Notes: generated by a model not told the origin, from the sequence alone. A stretch of DNA of 49,386 nt from Burkholderiales bacterium (GCA_024235735.1 JACKLU010000017.1:1-49386); one strand, 5' to 3'. Numbered from the stretch's first letter, positions 18,177 to 27,611 are shown. Program-made: numbers and translations.

Positions 18177-18205
18177 TTGATGTTTCCATTGCAATTCAGT
18201 AGAAT
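18177..18205 (+). promoter_or_regulatory. Sigma-70 promoter of the rpsF operon
   Basis: TTGATG (18177-18182) and TAGAAT (18200-18205) are separated by 17 bases. Transcription would start near 18212, about 70 bases ahead of rpsF. It lies in the 303-base gap between the divergent trpG and rpsF genes; no trp attenuator-like structure was seen on the other strand. Confidence 0.6.
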
Positions 18206-18280
18206 AGCGCGTTTTCAACCCTTGTCTTACCATGAGCTTGTGGAAGACTATAACCCAAAAGGAAAAAGCGAAGAGTGACT

Positions 18281-18736
18281 ATGCGACATTACGAAATCGT
18301 ATTAATCGTTCACCCCGATCAGAGTGAACAAGTACCCGCGATGATAGAACGTTATCGTGGGATTGTAACCGCCAGAGATGGCAATGTTCACAGAGTGGAA
18401 GATTGGGGGCGGCGTCAGCTGGCTTATCTTATTCAGAAAGTGCATAAAGCGCACTATGTCATGATGAATATAGAATGCAGTCAGGAAGTATTGAATGAGC
18501 TTGAATATGCTTTTAAATTCAGTGATGCGATTCTGCGTCATCTCATTATAAGAATGGAGGGTCCGGTGACTGAACCTTCGCCAATGTTGCAGCAAAAAGA
18601 AAAAGCTGATGCGGCTGCAGATTTGTCGAGTGAAACGGAGGAACCGTCCGATGAGACTGCACTGGCTGAAGGTGGCGATGTAACGGCAGATGAAGCGATC
18701 GAAGGCGCGGAAGCGGACAGCAGCACCACGGTCTGA
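18281..18736 (+). CDS. rpsF: Small ribosomal subunit protein bS6
   Basis: Binds 16S rRNA with S18 in the platform of the small subunit. The start MRHYEIVLIVHPDQSEQV and the conserved WGRRQLAYLIQK identify it. ATG 18281 is chosen over GTG 18275 because it gives the family N-terminus. The core ends near residue 100 and about 50 acidic Glu/Asp/Ala/Ser-rich residues follow, making 151 residues, longer than the usual 95-135. First gene of rpsF-priB-rpsR-rplI. Confidence 0.97.
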   Translation: MRHYEIVLIVHPDQSEQVPAMIERYRGIVTARDGNVHRVEDWGRRQLAYLIQKVHKAHYVMMNIECSQEVLNELEYAFKFSDAILRHLIIRMEGPVTEPSPMLQQKEKADAAADLSSETEEPSDETALAEGGDVTADEAIEGAEADSSTTV

Positions 18737-18746
18737 AGCAATTTAG

Positions 18747-19043
18747 GTGGAGTGCAACCAGACGATTATCAGTGGTGAAATTGTCCGTCTGGGCATATTG
18801 CGCTATACCCCGGCTGGCGTGCCTGCGATTGACTGTATCGTCAAACATCATTCAAATCAAAGAGAAGCGAATGTGCTGCGGCAGATTCAGTGTGAATTGC
18901 CAGTCGTGGCGTTCGGTGAGTCAGCGGCAGTCATGGCTGATCTGAATATTGGCGATAATATCAAGATTACCGGATTTCTTAACCGTAAAAGCCAGAATAA
19001 TCAACAGCTCGTGCTACATGCCGGTCATGTCATTCAAATTTAA
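18747..19043 (+). CDS. priB: Primosomal replication protein N (PriB)
   Basis: A 98-residue OB-fold single-stranded DNA-binding protein that acts with PriA in restart of stalled forks. It reads NQTIISGEIVRLGILRYTPAGVPAIDCIV and ends NNQQLVLHAGHVIQI. The start is GTG 18747, ten bases after the rpsF stop. Its position between rpsF and rpsR is the standard arrangement in beta- and gammaproteobacteria. Confidence 0.95.
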   Translation: MECNQTIISGEIVRLGILRYTPAGVPAIDCIVKHHSNQREANVLRQIQCELPVVAFGESAAVMADLNIGDNIKITGFLNRKSQNNQQLVLHAGHVIQI

Positions 19044-19064
19044 TTGGAAAAACAGGAAAAAATT

Positions 19065-19346
19065 ATGACACGTTTCTTTAAACGTAAAGATGGAAAAGAT
19101 AAGGAAAAGGAAAGAAAAGCAAATCGCCCGTTGTTCAAACGCAAGAAATTTTGCCGTTTTACGGTAGAGGGTGTAAAAACCATTGATTATAAAGACATTG
19201 AGCTTTTGAAAGATTTTATCAATGAAAATGGGAAAATTATTCCCGCGCGTATAACCGGTACACGTGCGTTTTATCAGCGCCAGCTCGGCACTGCAATTGA
19301 GCGCGCACGTTTTCTGGCGCTGTTGCCCTATACTGATCGTCACTGA
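19065..19346 (+). CDS. rpsR: Small ribosomal subunit protein bS18
   Basis: Partner of S6 on 16S rRNA. The 93 residues include the family segments FKRKKFCRFT, DYKDIELLKDFINENGKIIPARITGT and RQLGTAIERARFLALLPYTD. The ATG at 19065 is preferred because AACAGGAAAA precedes it; a TTG at 19044 would add seven residues. The N-terminus is rich in Lys and Arg. Confidence 0.98.
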   Translation: MTRFFKRKDGKDKEKERKANRPLFKRKKFCRFTVEGVKTIDYKDIELLKDFINENGKIIPARITGTRAFYQRQLGTAIERARFLALLPYTDRH

Positions 19347-19357
19347 GGAGTTTGGAT

Positions 19358-19813
19358 ATGCAGATCATATTAATGGAAACAATCGCTAAATTGGGACGCT
19401 TGGGCGAAGTGGTCAATGTAAAAAGCGGTTATGCAAGAAACTACCTGATTCCACAGGGTAAAGCGCAACGCGCTACCGAAACCGCGATTGCTGAATTTGA
19501 AAAACGCCGCGCCGATCTGGAGCAAAAACAGAGTGACACGCTGGCCGCAGCACAGGCTATTGCGGGTAGACTCGAAGGCCTGATGCTGCAAATTTCGCAG
19601 AAAACCAGCAGTGATGGCAAACTCTTTGGTTCTGTAACCAGTACCAATATAGTCGAATCGCTTAAGGAACAAGGATTTGAGGTTGACAAATCGATGATTC
19701 GCATGCCGCAGGGCCAACTCAAGCAGGTCGGTGATTATCCGATCAAAGTTGTCCTGTATGGCGATATCTCCGCGCAAATTACCGTGTCGGTGCTGGGCGA
19801 AGCAATGCTCTGA
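19358..19813 (+). CDS. rplI: Large ribosomal subunit protein bL9
   Basis: An elongated two-domain 23S rRNA-binding protein. MQIILMETIAKLGRLGEVV and KSGYARNYLIPQGKA mark the N-terminal domain. A long charged helix (EFEKRRADLEQKQ) links it to the C-terminal domain with SSDGKLFGSVTS. ATG 19358 follows GAGGAG at 19345-19350. The length of 151 residues is normal. It is the last gene of the operon and is followed by a terminator. Confidence 0.98.
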   Translation: MQIILMETIAKLGRLGEVVNVKSGYARNYLIPQGKAQRATETAIAEFEKRRADLEQKQSDTLAAAQAIAGRLEGLMLQISQKTSSDGKLFGSVTSTNIVESLKEQGFEVDKSMIRMPQGQLKQVGDYPIKVVLYGDISAQITVSVLGEAML

Positions 19814-19835
19814 GAGATTTTGTTGCGCAAACTCA

Positions 19836-19862
19836 AAAAAGGACTCGTTTGAGTCCTTTTTA
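19836..19862 (+). terminator. Rho-independent terminator after rplI
   Basis: AAAAAGGACTC (19836-19846) pairs perfectly with GAGTCCTTTTT (19851-19861) around a GTTT loop, and the stem ends in a T run. It closes the rpsF operon 22 bases after rplI. The A/T symmetry could let it work in both directions. Confidence 0.85.
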
Positions 19863-19925
19863 ATTTTTTAGCTGAGTCAATGCTAGAATAAGGCATTTAT
19901 ATAACACTGTTCCGGTCGAAAGGCT

Positions 19926-21314
19926 ATGGCTCAATCCACACTCAGTATCAGCACCGGTGAAACGCTGGAGCCGCTGAAAGTACCGCCGCATTCCATAGAA
20001 ACAGAGCAATCCGTACTGGGTGGACTGATGCTTGACAATCAGGCCTGGGATAAAATTGCTGACATTATCACCGATGATGATTTTTACCGGCATGACCATC
20101 GGCGAATCTATCATCATATTTGCAAACTGATCGAGCAGAATAAGCCCGCTGATGTCGTGACGGTTGCCGAATCGCTGGAACTGTCGGCGGAGCTGCAAGC
20201 GGTCGGGGGACTCGCCTATATCGGCAGTATTGTGCAGAATACGCCTTCCGCGGCCAATATCAAGCGTTATGCCGAGATCGTTCGCGAGCGCTCAATAATG
20301 CGTAATCTGGCGCAAATCGGCGTACAGATTACGGAATCAGCCTATAGTCCCGCAGGCCGTTCGGCGGCTGCGCTGCTCGATGAAGCGGAATCCAGGGTTT
20401 TCGAAATTGCGGAAGAAGGTGCGCGCGGCAAGCAGGGATTTGTTGATATTCAACCTCTGCTGAAAGAAGTCGTCGAGCGGATCGAGAAACTCTACAGCCG
20501 GGACGACCCCAGCGAGGTAACCGGTATTGCATCCGGCTATCACGATCTTGACCAAAAGACCTCCGGTTTTCAGCCGGGCGATCTGATTATCGTCGCAGGG
20601 AGGCCGTCGATGGGCAAAACGGCTTTTTCCCTCAACATCGCTGAATATGTCGCACTTGAATTGAAGAAACCTGTGGCGGTCTTCAGTATGGAAATGGGCG
20701 GTGCGCAGCTGGCCATGCGGATGCTGGGATCGGTCGGACGGCTCGATCAGCACAAGGTGCGCACCGGCCGCCTGGATGATGATGACTGGCCGAAACTGAC
20801 CCATGCATTGGGTAAACTGAACGATGCGCCGATTTATATTGACGAGAGTGCGGCGCTCAATGCGCTTGAAGTGCGCGCAAGAGCCAGACGGCTCTATCGT
20901 CAGCATAATGAACTGGGTCTGATTGTGATTGACTATCTGCAACTGATGTCTTCGAGCAGTCCGGGAGAAAATCGGGCGACGGAAATTTCAGAAATTTCCC
21001 GCGCCATGAAAAGTCTGGCCAAGGAATTAAAAGTGCCGGTCATTGCGTTGTCGCAGCTGAATCGCAGTCTTGAACAACGTCCCAATAAGCGTCCGGTGAT
21101 GTCGGATCTGCGTGAATCGGGCGCGATTGAGCAGGATGCCGACGTCATTCTGTTTATCTATCGTGACGAAGTTTATAACCCGGAAACTCAGGATAAAGGC
21201 ATTGCCGAAATTATTATCGGTAAACAGCGTAATGGGCCGATTGGTAAAGTCAATTTAACCTTTCTGGGCGAATTCACCCGTTTTGAAAGTTATGCCAAAA
21301 CGGAGTATTACTGA
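19926..21314 (+). CDS. dnaB: Replicative DNA helicase
   Basis: The hexameric helicase that unwinds DNA at the fork and recruits DnaG. The 462 residues have the N-terminal DnaG-contact domain (PPHSIETEQSVLGGLMLD), the linker, and a RecA-like domain with Walker A GRPSMGKTA at about residues 225-233, Walker B LIVIDYLQLM, ALSQLNRSLEQRPNKRPVMS, and the Arg-finger region near VILFIYRDEVYNP. No intein is present. It lies behind the rplI terminator, so it probably has its own promoter. Confidence 0.98.
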   Translation: MAQSTLSISTGETLEPLKVPPHSIETEQSVLGGLMLDNQAWDKIADIITDDDFYRHDHRRIYHHICKLIEQNKPADVVTVAESLELSAELQAVGGLAYIGSIVQNTPSAANIKRYAEIVRERSIMRNLAQIGVQITESAYSPAGRSAAALLDEAESRVFEIAEEGARGKQGFVDIQPLLKEVVERIEKLYSRDDPSEVTGIASGYHDLDQKTSGFQPGDLIIVAGRPSMGKTAFSLNIAEYVALELKKPVAVFSMEMGGAQLAMRMLGSVGRLDQHKVRTGRLDDDDWPKLTHALGKLNDAPIYIDESAALNALEVRARARRLYRQHNELGLIVIDYLQLMSSSSPGENRATEISEISRAMKSLAKELKVPVIALSQLNRSLEQRPNKRPVMSDLRESGAIEQDADVILFIYRDEVYNPETQDKGIAEIIIGKQRNGPIGKVNLTFLGEFTRFESYAKTEYY

Positions 21315-21367
21315 ACTTAAATTCAGCAATGCGCGTGTGATGTTGCCACGGATAGCGTGAAAATCCA

Positions 21368-22201
21368 GTGACGCTGAATTTGAATACTTTCAGACCGGAA
21401 AATCGACTTGTGCTGATTGGTGCCAGTAATCTCACAATATCGTTGCGGTTGATCATCGAGTTGATGCAGCAGTATTGCGGCAGTCCGAGCGAAGTTCTGG
21501 TCGCCGCCGGGCATGGTCGCTCTTATGGACAAGGTAGCCGCGTGCTGATGCGTGAATTGCCCGGAATAATTCAAAGTGGCATGTGGCGGCAACTGCATTC
21601 AGCCGGAACCGGTGCAGAACCGGTGACTTATGCTTTTTTAACCGATATCGGCAATGATATTCCTTACCAGGCCGCGCCAGAGGAAATTCTGAGCTGGGTA
21701 TCCTGGTGTGTGGAGCAATTACAGCGTCAGGGCGCGCGTATTGTAATGACGAATTTACCGGTCGCATCAATTGAGGCATTGTCTGAGCGACGCTTTAACC
21801 TGCTGCGTGGCATCATGTTTTCTTCATGCAGGCTTTCAAGGATCGAGGTGATTGAGCGTGCGCGGAGGGTGCATCAGGGATTGATACAGATGGCCGAGCG
21901 CCGTCAGTTGGTTTTGCGTGAAGTGGAAGCGGACTGGATGAGTTTTGACGGTATTCACATTGCATATTGGAAGCGCCGCGCATTCTATCGGCAAATTCTG
22001 CAGGCATTCGAACAGGTCACTCGGTGTGATGATCAACCGCAGGGGCGAATGAAATCCAGTACCGTAACAACACCTGCGGGAACCTTGTTATCCTGGCGGC
22101 AGCGTCCCAACTTTGCAGTGCGCCGGATATTTGGAAAAATCAAGCGAGCGCCGCAGCCGAGCGGTTTTCTCAATGACCAGACCACGGTAGCGCTTTATTA
22201 A
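21368..22201 (+). CDS. SGNH/GDSL-hydrolase-like protein
   Basis: A 277-residue protein of unknown substrate. It has the sequence blocks of an SGNH fold: LIGASNLT near the N-terminus where GDS(L) is expected, AGHGRSYG, TDIGNDIPY with the Asn block, and SFDGIHIAYWKR with the Asp-x-x-His pair near residue 195. The nucleophile loop reads GASNL rather than GDSL. The last 60 residues are basic and probably flexible. It starts at GTG 21368, 53 bases after dnaB. There is no signal peptide, so it should be cytoplasmic. Confidence 0.65.
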   Translation: MTLNLNTFRPENRLVLIGASNLTISLRLIIELMQQYCGSPSEVLVAAGHGRSYGQGSRVLMRELPGIIQSGMWRQLHSAGTGAEPVTYAFLTDIGNDIPYQAAPEEILSWVSWCVEQLQRQGARIVMTNLPVASIEALSERRFNLLRGIMFSSCRLSRIEVIERARRVHQGLIQMAERRQLVLREVEADWMSFDGIHIAYWKRRAFYRQILQAFEQVTRCDDQPQGRMKSSTVTTPAGTLLSWRQRPNFAVRRIFGKIKRAPQPSGFLNDQTTVALY

Positions 22202-22250
22202 CAGGGACGGTAAAAATGCAACGCTGTAGAAATACAGTTCTTCAAATGCC

Positions 22251-23393
22251 TTAGGCCGTCGCGCTCACTTGGTATGCGTTGTTTACTGCAACACAATTCC
22301 GACCCGCCTGTTTCGCTTTATACAGCGCTTTGTCCGCGGCAACAACAAGCGCCTGACCGATTTCTTCCAGGGTTTTGTTGTCATCCGCAGGCCTGTCAAA
22401 GTCGGCGATGCCTATCGAAACGGTGACCTGAAGCTTATGTTCTTCATATTTACAATAATGTTTCTCAATGCATTTTCGTATTCGTTCGGCAATATCAAGT
22501 GCTCTTCTGTGATCCGTGTTGGGTAGCAAAACAACGAACTCTTCACCGCCATAGCGGCCTACGACATCGGTCGCGCGTAGCTCCTTCCGGATAATACCGG
22601 CAACCTGCTTGAGTATGAGATCGCCTGTCGCGTGTCCATAGGTGTCATTAAAATACTTGAAATGATCAACGTCGACAAACAGACAACTTATCGGCGTCTC
22701 CATGCGCTTGCAGCGTGAGATTTCTTCCGGTAGACGCTGTTCAAAAAAACGCCGATTATTGATCCCCGTCAGAGCATCATTCAGGCTATTGTATTTTAAT
22801 TGGTCCCGTAGCAGCGCCATATCAATGCATATCGAAATGACCGCGCCTAAATGTTGCAGAAAATCGGTTGCAGAATCCGGAGTGAAGCGATCCACATGCG
22901 TATCACCAAACAACAGGCACCCCAGCAGGTCTTGTTCCTGAATTAACGGTAACGCGGCAACACTCAGAATCTCATCGTTTTGTGCATGCAGTGGCGCCCT
23001 GAAGTATTTTGCATGCAGGCTGGCGTCATAGGGCCCCAGTTTGGGTAATTGTGCAGCGTTGAATAAAGGCAAGACTTCCTGTGCGTAACACTGAAAAAAT
23101 AAATTTGGGAAAGTTTTCTGGCAATCGACTTCACTGGCAAGCAGCAAGCGGCGTATTTCATATCGCGGATCAAGCAGAATAAGCGTGACCTGATCAAGTT
23201 CGAATCGCTCCGGGCTTTCGTTGAGTAGCACATGGGTAAGCAATGCGAAAGATTCACATTGCATCAGGCTGAGTTCCATTTTCTGAAAACGGCGCAGAAT
23301 ATTTTCGTTCTGCCAGGCGTGTGCAATTATTGTTTTGTACTGACGATCCAGATTATTTTTCTTTCGACGCAAATTAATTTTTTTTCTTTTCAT
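22251..23393 (-). CDS. Diguanylate cyclase with N-terminal DUF484/GAF-like domain
   Basis: Predicted to make cyclic di-GMP from two GTP. The C-terminal GGDEF domain has DALTGINNRRFFEQRL, the metal-binding FVDVDHFKYFND, and GGEEF at residues 282-286. An RATD inhibitory site lies five residues earlier, so product inhibition is expected. The N-terminal 200 residues have no membrane helix; their end (LPLIQEQDLLGCLLFGDT, RFTPDSATDFLQHLGAVIS) matches the DUF484/GAF pattern, suggesting a cytoplasmic sensor. The stop is 50 bases from the end of the convergent SGNH-like gene. Confidence 0.9.
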   Translation of the reverse strand: MKRKKINLRRKKNNLDRQYKTIIAHAWQNENILRRFQKMELSLMQCESFALLTHVLLNESPERFELDQVTLILLDPRYEIRRLLLASEVDCQKTFPNLFFQCYAQEVLPLFNAAQLPKLGPYDASLHAKYFRAPLHAQNDEILSVAALPLIQEQDLLGCLLFGDTHVDRFTPDSATDFLQHLGAVISICIDMALLRDQLKYNSLNDALTGINNRRFFEQRLPEEISRCKRMETPISCLFVDVDHFKYFNDTYGHATGDLILKQVAGIIRKELRATDVVGRYGGEEFVVLLPNTDHRRALDIAERIRKCIEKHYCKYEEHKLQVTVSIGIADFDRPADDNKTLEEIGQALVVAADKALYKAKQAGRNCVAVNNAYQVSATA

Positions 23394-23791
23394 ATAAAAA
23401 GCACATGCAATGAAATAAACAGAACAACCGGATTTCCCGGATTAGCGAATTAACCATCGCTAAACGTTCAAGAAATAAATTGGGTCAAACTGTTCAAAAC
23501 GCACTCATAATCAGCCCGCATCAGCATTTTGACAAGTGTAATGGCCTTCATGGTATATTCAAGAATAATCTTGTGCTATTGGCTTGATATCTGTACGCTT
23601 AAAAACAGTGTTGGTAAAAAAACAACACTTAGCGCGATCCGTAGACAGAGATTGGAAGCTGCTGTAACAAATCGTGAAAAAATGGAAGCTATCAGTCGTG
23701 TAAGCTATCGGCGTGGTTCAGGTGATATCTCTGAAAATTCAGGTTGATTTTCAGGCAGCTGTTCGCGACTGACTGATGAGATAACCGAATC
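23394..23791. other. Intergenic region without a supported gene
   Basis: About 400 bases between the divergent diguanylate cyclase and the beta-oxidation genes. It should hold both promoters. A 72-codon open frame at 23529-23747 has no family signature and no ribosome binding site, so I do not call it. Confidence 0.5.
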
Positions 23792-26344
23792 ATGCAGGAG
23801 GCGGAATTGAATAACGCTCAATTTATTGTGCGCAGGGTAGCAGTGTTAGGTGCGGGAGTGATGGGCGCGCAGATAGCCGCGCATTTGGTGAATGCCAATA
23901 TTGAAACCTTGCTGTTTGAATTGCCGGCGGATGGAGAAGATGTTAACGCTCATGCAGCCAAAGCCATTGAAAAACTGAAGAAGCTTGAACCTTCGCCATT
24001 GTCAGTAAAAGCCAGAGCGGCTTTTATTCAGCCGGCAAACTACGATCAGCATCTGGAAAAACTTGGCGCATGCGATGTGGTGATTGAAGCCATCGCCGAG
24101 CGCATGGATCTGAAGCGGGCGTTGTATGAAAAGATTGCGCCATTCCTTGGTGAGCAAACTATTTTCGCCAGTAATACATCCGGGTTATCCATCAACAGTC
24201 TGGCGCAGGCATTTCCCGAAGCATTACGTCACCGCTTCTGCGGCATTCATTTTTTTAACCCGCCCCGGTACATGCACCTGGTCGAACTGATTCCATGCGC
24301 GCAGAGTGATGCGAAAATGCTCGACCATCTGGAAGCGTTTCTGGTGACCAGTCTCGGTAAAGGTGTCATTCGGGCAAAGGATACACCCAATTTTATCGCC
24401 AATCGTATCGGTGTGTTTTCGCTGCTGGCGACCATGCATCATGGTCAGGCATTTGGTCTTGAGTTCGATGAAGTCGATGCACTCACCGGCGCATTGATTG
24501 GCCGTCCCAAAAGCGCCACGTTCAGAACCGCTGACGTGGTTGGACTGGATACGTTGGCGCATGTCATTCATACCATGCGGGATACCTTGCCCGGCGATGA
24601 CTGGCATACTTTTTTTGCCGTGCCGGATTGGTTGCAGCGGCTGATTGATGATGGCGCCTTGGGACAGAAAACCAAGCGCGGCGTCTATCAGAAAGTTGGC
24701 GGTGAAATTCAGGTGTTCGACCGGAAATCCAATGCGTACCGCATTTCCAGGGGTGAAGTGAACGAAGATATCAAGCATCAGCTCAAATTCAGCCGGCCTT
24801 CTGAGAAACTGGCGCTTTTGCGCAACCACGCGCATCCGCAGGCGCAATTCCTCTGGTCGATCCATCGCGACTTGTTTCATTACTGTGCGATTCAGCTGGA
24901 ATCCATCGCTGATAATGCGCGTGACGTCGATCTGGCGATACGCTGGGGTTTCGGCTGGGAAAACGGGCCTTTTGAGATCTGGCAGAAAGCCGGCTGGAAA
25001 CAGATTGCTGACTGGATTAACGAAGATATTGCGGCTGGTAAAAGCATGCGGGATAGTCCATTGCCTGAGTGGGTGATGGAAATCGCCGAGCGTGACATGC
25101 AGGCCGTGCATACATCGCAAGGCTCATACGCACCAGCATCGAAAGCCATGCATCGGCGATCGTCATTACCTGTGTATCAGCGACAGCTGTTTCCGGATCG
25201 TCTGGTGGGTGAAGACAATGTTCATGGCGAAACGATTTTCGAAACCGATGCGGTCAGAATGTGGCATACCGGTGACCGGATAGCGATTCTCAGTTTTAAG
25301 AGCAAAATGCATACCATCGGCAAAGATGTGCTCAATGGTGTGAATGAAGCAATCAGGGAGGCGGAAAAACACTGGCAGGCGATGGTTATCTGGCAAACTG
25401 AACCGCCTTTTTCCGCTGGCGCCAATTTGAAACAGGCCACCGAGCGGCCCAAACCACCTGAACCGCCACAGACAGAAGACGGTGCGCCGTTGATGCCGCC
25501 ACCCAAACCAACCGCATTTGAGAAATTTTTCAGACAGTTCAAGAAATCCGCGCAAACAGCCGTGCTCAAAGCCGCCAGGGAACTGGATCTGGCCGACAAG
25601 CTCATGGCCGGAAAGCTGGCGGAAGTAGAAGCCATGATTCATCAATTCCAGCAGACTTCCCAGGCGCTGCGGTATTCCATGATTCCGACCGTTGCCGCCG
25701 TGGATGGGTTGGCGCTTGGTGGTGGGTGCGAATTTGTGATGCATTGTGACCGCGCGGTGGCGACGATGGAAACCTATATCGGTCTGGTTGAAGCCGGTGT
25801 CGGTCTTTTACCGGCAGGCGGCGGCTGCAAGGAGTTTGCCCTTAGGTCGGCGCAGCAGGCGCTCGATAACGACCCGTTTCCCTGGCTGAAGAAATATTAT
25901 CAGACCGTCGCAATGGCCGAACTGGCAAAGAGTGCGGAGCAGGGCAAAGCGCTCGGTTTTTTGCGGTCATCGGATACGATCATCATGAATCGTTTCGAGT
26001 TGTTGCATGTGGCGAAGTTGCAGGCACTGGCGCTCGCCGAGGCCGGTTATCGTCCGCCGCTACGTTCGGGCGCCATCCCTGTAGCGGGCAGTACCGGTAT
26101 CGCAACGATAAAAAGTATGCTGGTGAATATGCGTGAAGGTGAATTTATTTCGGAACATGACAACCTGATCGGTGAAAAAATTGCTTATGTCATGTGCGGC
26201 GGCGATTTAACACCGGGAAGCCTGGTGGACGAAGACTGGTTTCTCGAACTTGAACGCGCCGCATTCATGGAGTTGCTGGCGACCGAGAAGACGCAGGCGC
26301 GTATCGAGCATACCTTGAAAACAGGAAAACCACTGAGAAATTAA
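23792..26344 (+). CDS. 3-hydroxyacyl-CoA dehydrogenase/enoyl-CoA hydratase (FadN/FadB-like)
   Basis: An 850-residue beta-oxidation multienzyme with the dehydrogenase first, as in FadN. The NAD fold has VAVLGAGVMGAQIAAHL, followed by ASNTSGLSI and the catalytic GIHFFNPPRYMHLVELIP. Two C-terminal 3HCDH repeats follow, then an enoyl-CoA hydratase domain (FSAGANLKQA, VDGLALGGGCEFVMHCDRAV, EAGVGLLPAGGGCKE). The hydratase domain is interrupted by about 80 residues, first Pro-rich (PKPPEPPQTEDG) and then helical. The true start may be TTG 23807, five bases after AGGAGG (23796-23801), because ATG 23792 has no such site. The thiolase gene follows 67 bases later. Confidence 0.92.
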   Translation: MQEAELNNAQFIVRRVAVLGAGVMGAQIAAHLVNANIETLLFELPADGEDVNAHAAKAIEKLKKLEPSPLSVKARAAFIQPANYDQHLEKLGACDVVIEAIAERMDLKRALYEKIAPFLGEQTIFASNTSGLSINSLAQAFPEALRHRFCGIHFFNPPRYMHLVELIPCAQSDAKMLDHLEAFLVTSLGKGVIRAKDTPNFIANRIGVFSLLATMHHGQAFGLEFDEVDALTGALIGRPKSATFRTADVVGLDTLAHVIHTMRDTLPGDDWHTFFAVPDWLQRLIDDGALGQKTKRGVYQKVGGEIQVFDRKSNAYRISRGEVNEDIKHQLKFSRPSEKLALLRNHAHPQAQFLWSIHRDLFHYCAIQLESIADNARDVDLAIRWGFGWENGPFEIWQKAGWKQIADWINEDIAAGKSMRDSPLPEWVMEIAERDMQAVHTSQGSYAPASKAMHRRSSLPVYQRQLFPDRLVGEDNVHGETIFETDAVRMWHTGDRIAILSFKSKMHTIGKDVLNGVNEAIREAEKHWQAMVIWQTEPPFSAGANLKQATERPKPPEPPQTEDGAPLMPPPKPTAFEKFFRQFKKSAQTAVLKAARELDLADKLMAGKLAEVEAMIHQFQQTSQALRYSMIPTVAAVDGLALGGGCEFVMHCDRAVATMETYIGLVEAGVGLLPAGGGCKEFALRSAQQALDNDPFPWLKKYYQTVAMAELAKSAEQGKALGFLRSSDTIIMNRFELLHVAKLQALALAEAGYRPPLRSGAIPVAGSTGIATIKSMLVNMREGEFISEHDNLIGEKIAYVMCGGDLTPGSLVDEDWFLELERAAFMELLATEKTQARIEHTLKTGKPLRN

Positions 26345-26411
26345 TATGATGCGGCACTATCAGCACAGTGCAGGAAATTCAGTACAGACTATCCAGAAAG
26401 GAGAATTTTAA

Positions 26412-27611
26412 ATGGCCAAGCAAACCCAGGATGCCTATATCGTCGCCACAGTACGTACACCGGTCGGTAAGGCGCCGCGCGGTATGTTCAAGCATGTCCG
26501 CCCCGACGACATGCTGGTGCATGTCATAAAAGCCGTGATGAAACAATGCGATGGACTTGATCCCGCGGCGATTGATGACGTGGTGGTTGGCTGCGCGATG
26601 CCGGAAGCCGAGCAGGGCATTAATGTCGCGCGCGTCGCATTGTTGCTGGCCGGTTTGCCGAACAGTGTGCCGGGTATGACAATTAACCGGTTCTGCGCTT
26701 CAGGCTTGCAGTCGGTCGCGATCGCCGCCGACCGCATTCGTCTGGGAGAGGCGGATGTCATGATTGCCGGTGGCACCGAAAGCATGAGTATGGTGCCGAT
26801 GATGGGCAACAAGGTATCTATGAATCCGGAAATGTTCAAACATGACGAGAATGTAGCCATTGCATATGGCATGGGCATGACAGCAGAAAAAGTGGCCGAG
26901 CAATGGAAGGTAAGCCGCGAAGCACAGGATGAATTTGCGTACACCAGTCATCAACGTGCTTTGAAAGCAATTGCGAATGGTGAGTTTGCCGAGGAAATTG
27001 CCCCCTATACCATCGATGAAAAATACCCGGATCTGGTGACGCATCGGATACGGGAAGAAATTTCCATCAAGGATACCGACGAAGGGCCGCGTGCGGATAC
27101 CAGTGCGGAGGCGCTGGCCAGACTGCGTCCGGTGTTTGCCGCGCAAGGTTCCGTCACGGCGGGTAACAGTTCACAGATGTCCGATGGAGCCGGTGCGGTG
27201 ATGTTAATGAGTGAAGCCGCGATGAAGCGTTTCAATCTTGCACCACTGGGGCGTTTTGTCGGTTTTTCGGTGGCGGGCGTTCCACCCGAAATCATGGGCG
27301 TTGGGCCGATTAAGGCTATTCCGAAGGTATTGGCGCAGACGGGTATCCGGCAGGATGATCTGGACTGGATCGAATTGAACGAAGCCTTTGCCGCGCAAAG
27401 CCTTGCCGTGATCCATGATTTAGATCTGGATCGCGAAAAAGTCAATCCGTTGGGCGGTGCGATTGCGTTGGGTCATCCGCTTGGTGCGACGGGTTCGATA
27501 CGTGTGGCGACGCTGATGCATGGTCTGCGCCGCCATCACAAGAAATACGGTATGGTGACGATGTGTATCGGCAGCGGTATGGGCGCGGCGGGGGTGTTTG
27601 AAGCGTTATAA
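26412..27611 (+). CDS. Acetyl-CoA C-acyltransferase (thiolase)
   Basis: Cleaves 3-ketoacyl-CoA in the last step of beta-oxidation, partner of the gene before it. The 399-residue length is standard. The acyl-accepting Cys95 is in NRFCASGLQSV, the second site His is in NPLGGAIALGHPLGATG, and the final Cys is in CIGSGMGAAGVFEAL. AAAGGAGAA precedes the ATG. Its TAA lies in the palindrome TTATAA, which also serves as the stop codon of convergent fghA. Confidence 0.95.
   Translation: MAKQTQDAYIVATVRTPVGKAPRGMFKHVRPDDMLVHVIKAVMKQCDGLDPAAIDDVVVGCAMPEAEQGINVARVALLLAGLPNSVPGMTINRFCASGLQSVAIAADRIRLGEADVMIAGGTESMSMVPMMGNKVSMNPEMFKHDENVAIAYGMGMTAEKVAEQWKVSREAQDEFAYTSHQRALKAIANGEFAEEIAPYTIDEKYPDLVTHRIREEISIKDTDEGPRADTSAEALARLRPVFAAQGSVTAGNSSQMSDGAGAVMLMSEAAMKRFNLAPLGRFVGFSVAGVPPEIMGVGPIKAIPKVLAQTGIRQDDLDWIELNEAFAAQSLAVIHDLDLDREKVNPLGGAIALGHPLGATGSIRVATLMHGLRRHHKKYGMVTMCIGSGMGAAGVFEAL

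Noticed and set aside
23529..23747. 72-codon open frame in the gap before the beta-oxidation genes
   Set aside because: No ribosome binding site, no recognisable sequence features, and it lies where a promoter is expected.
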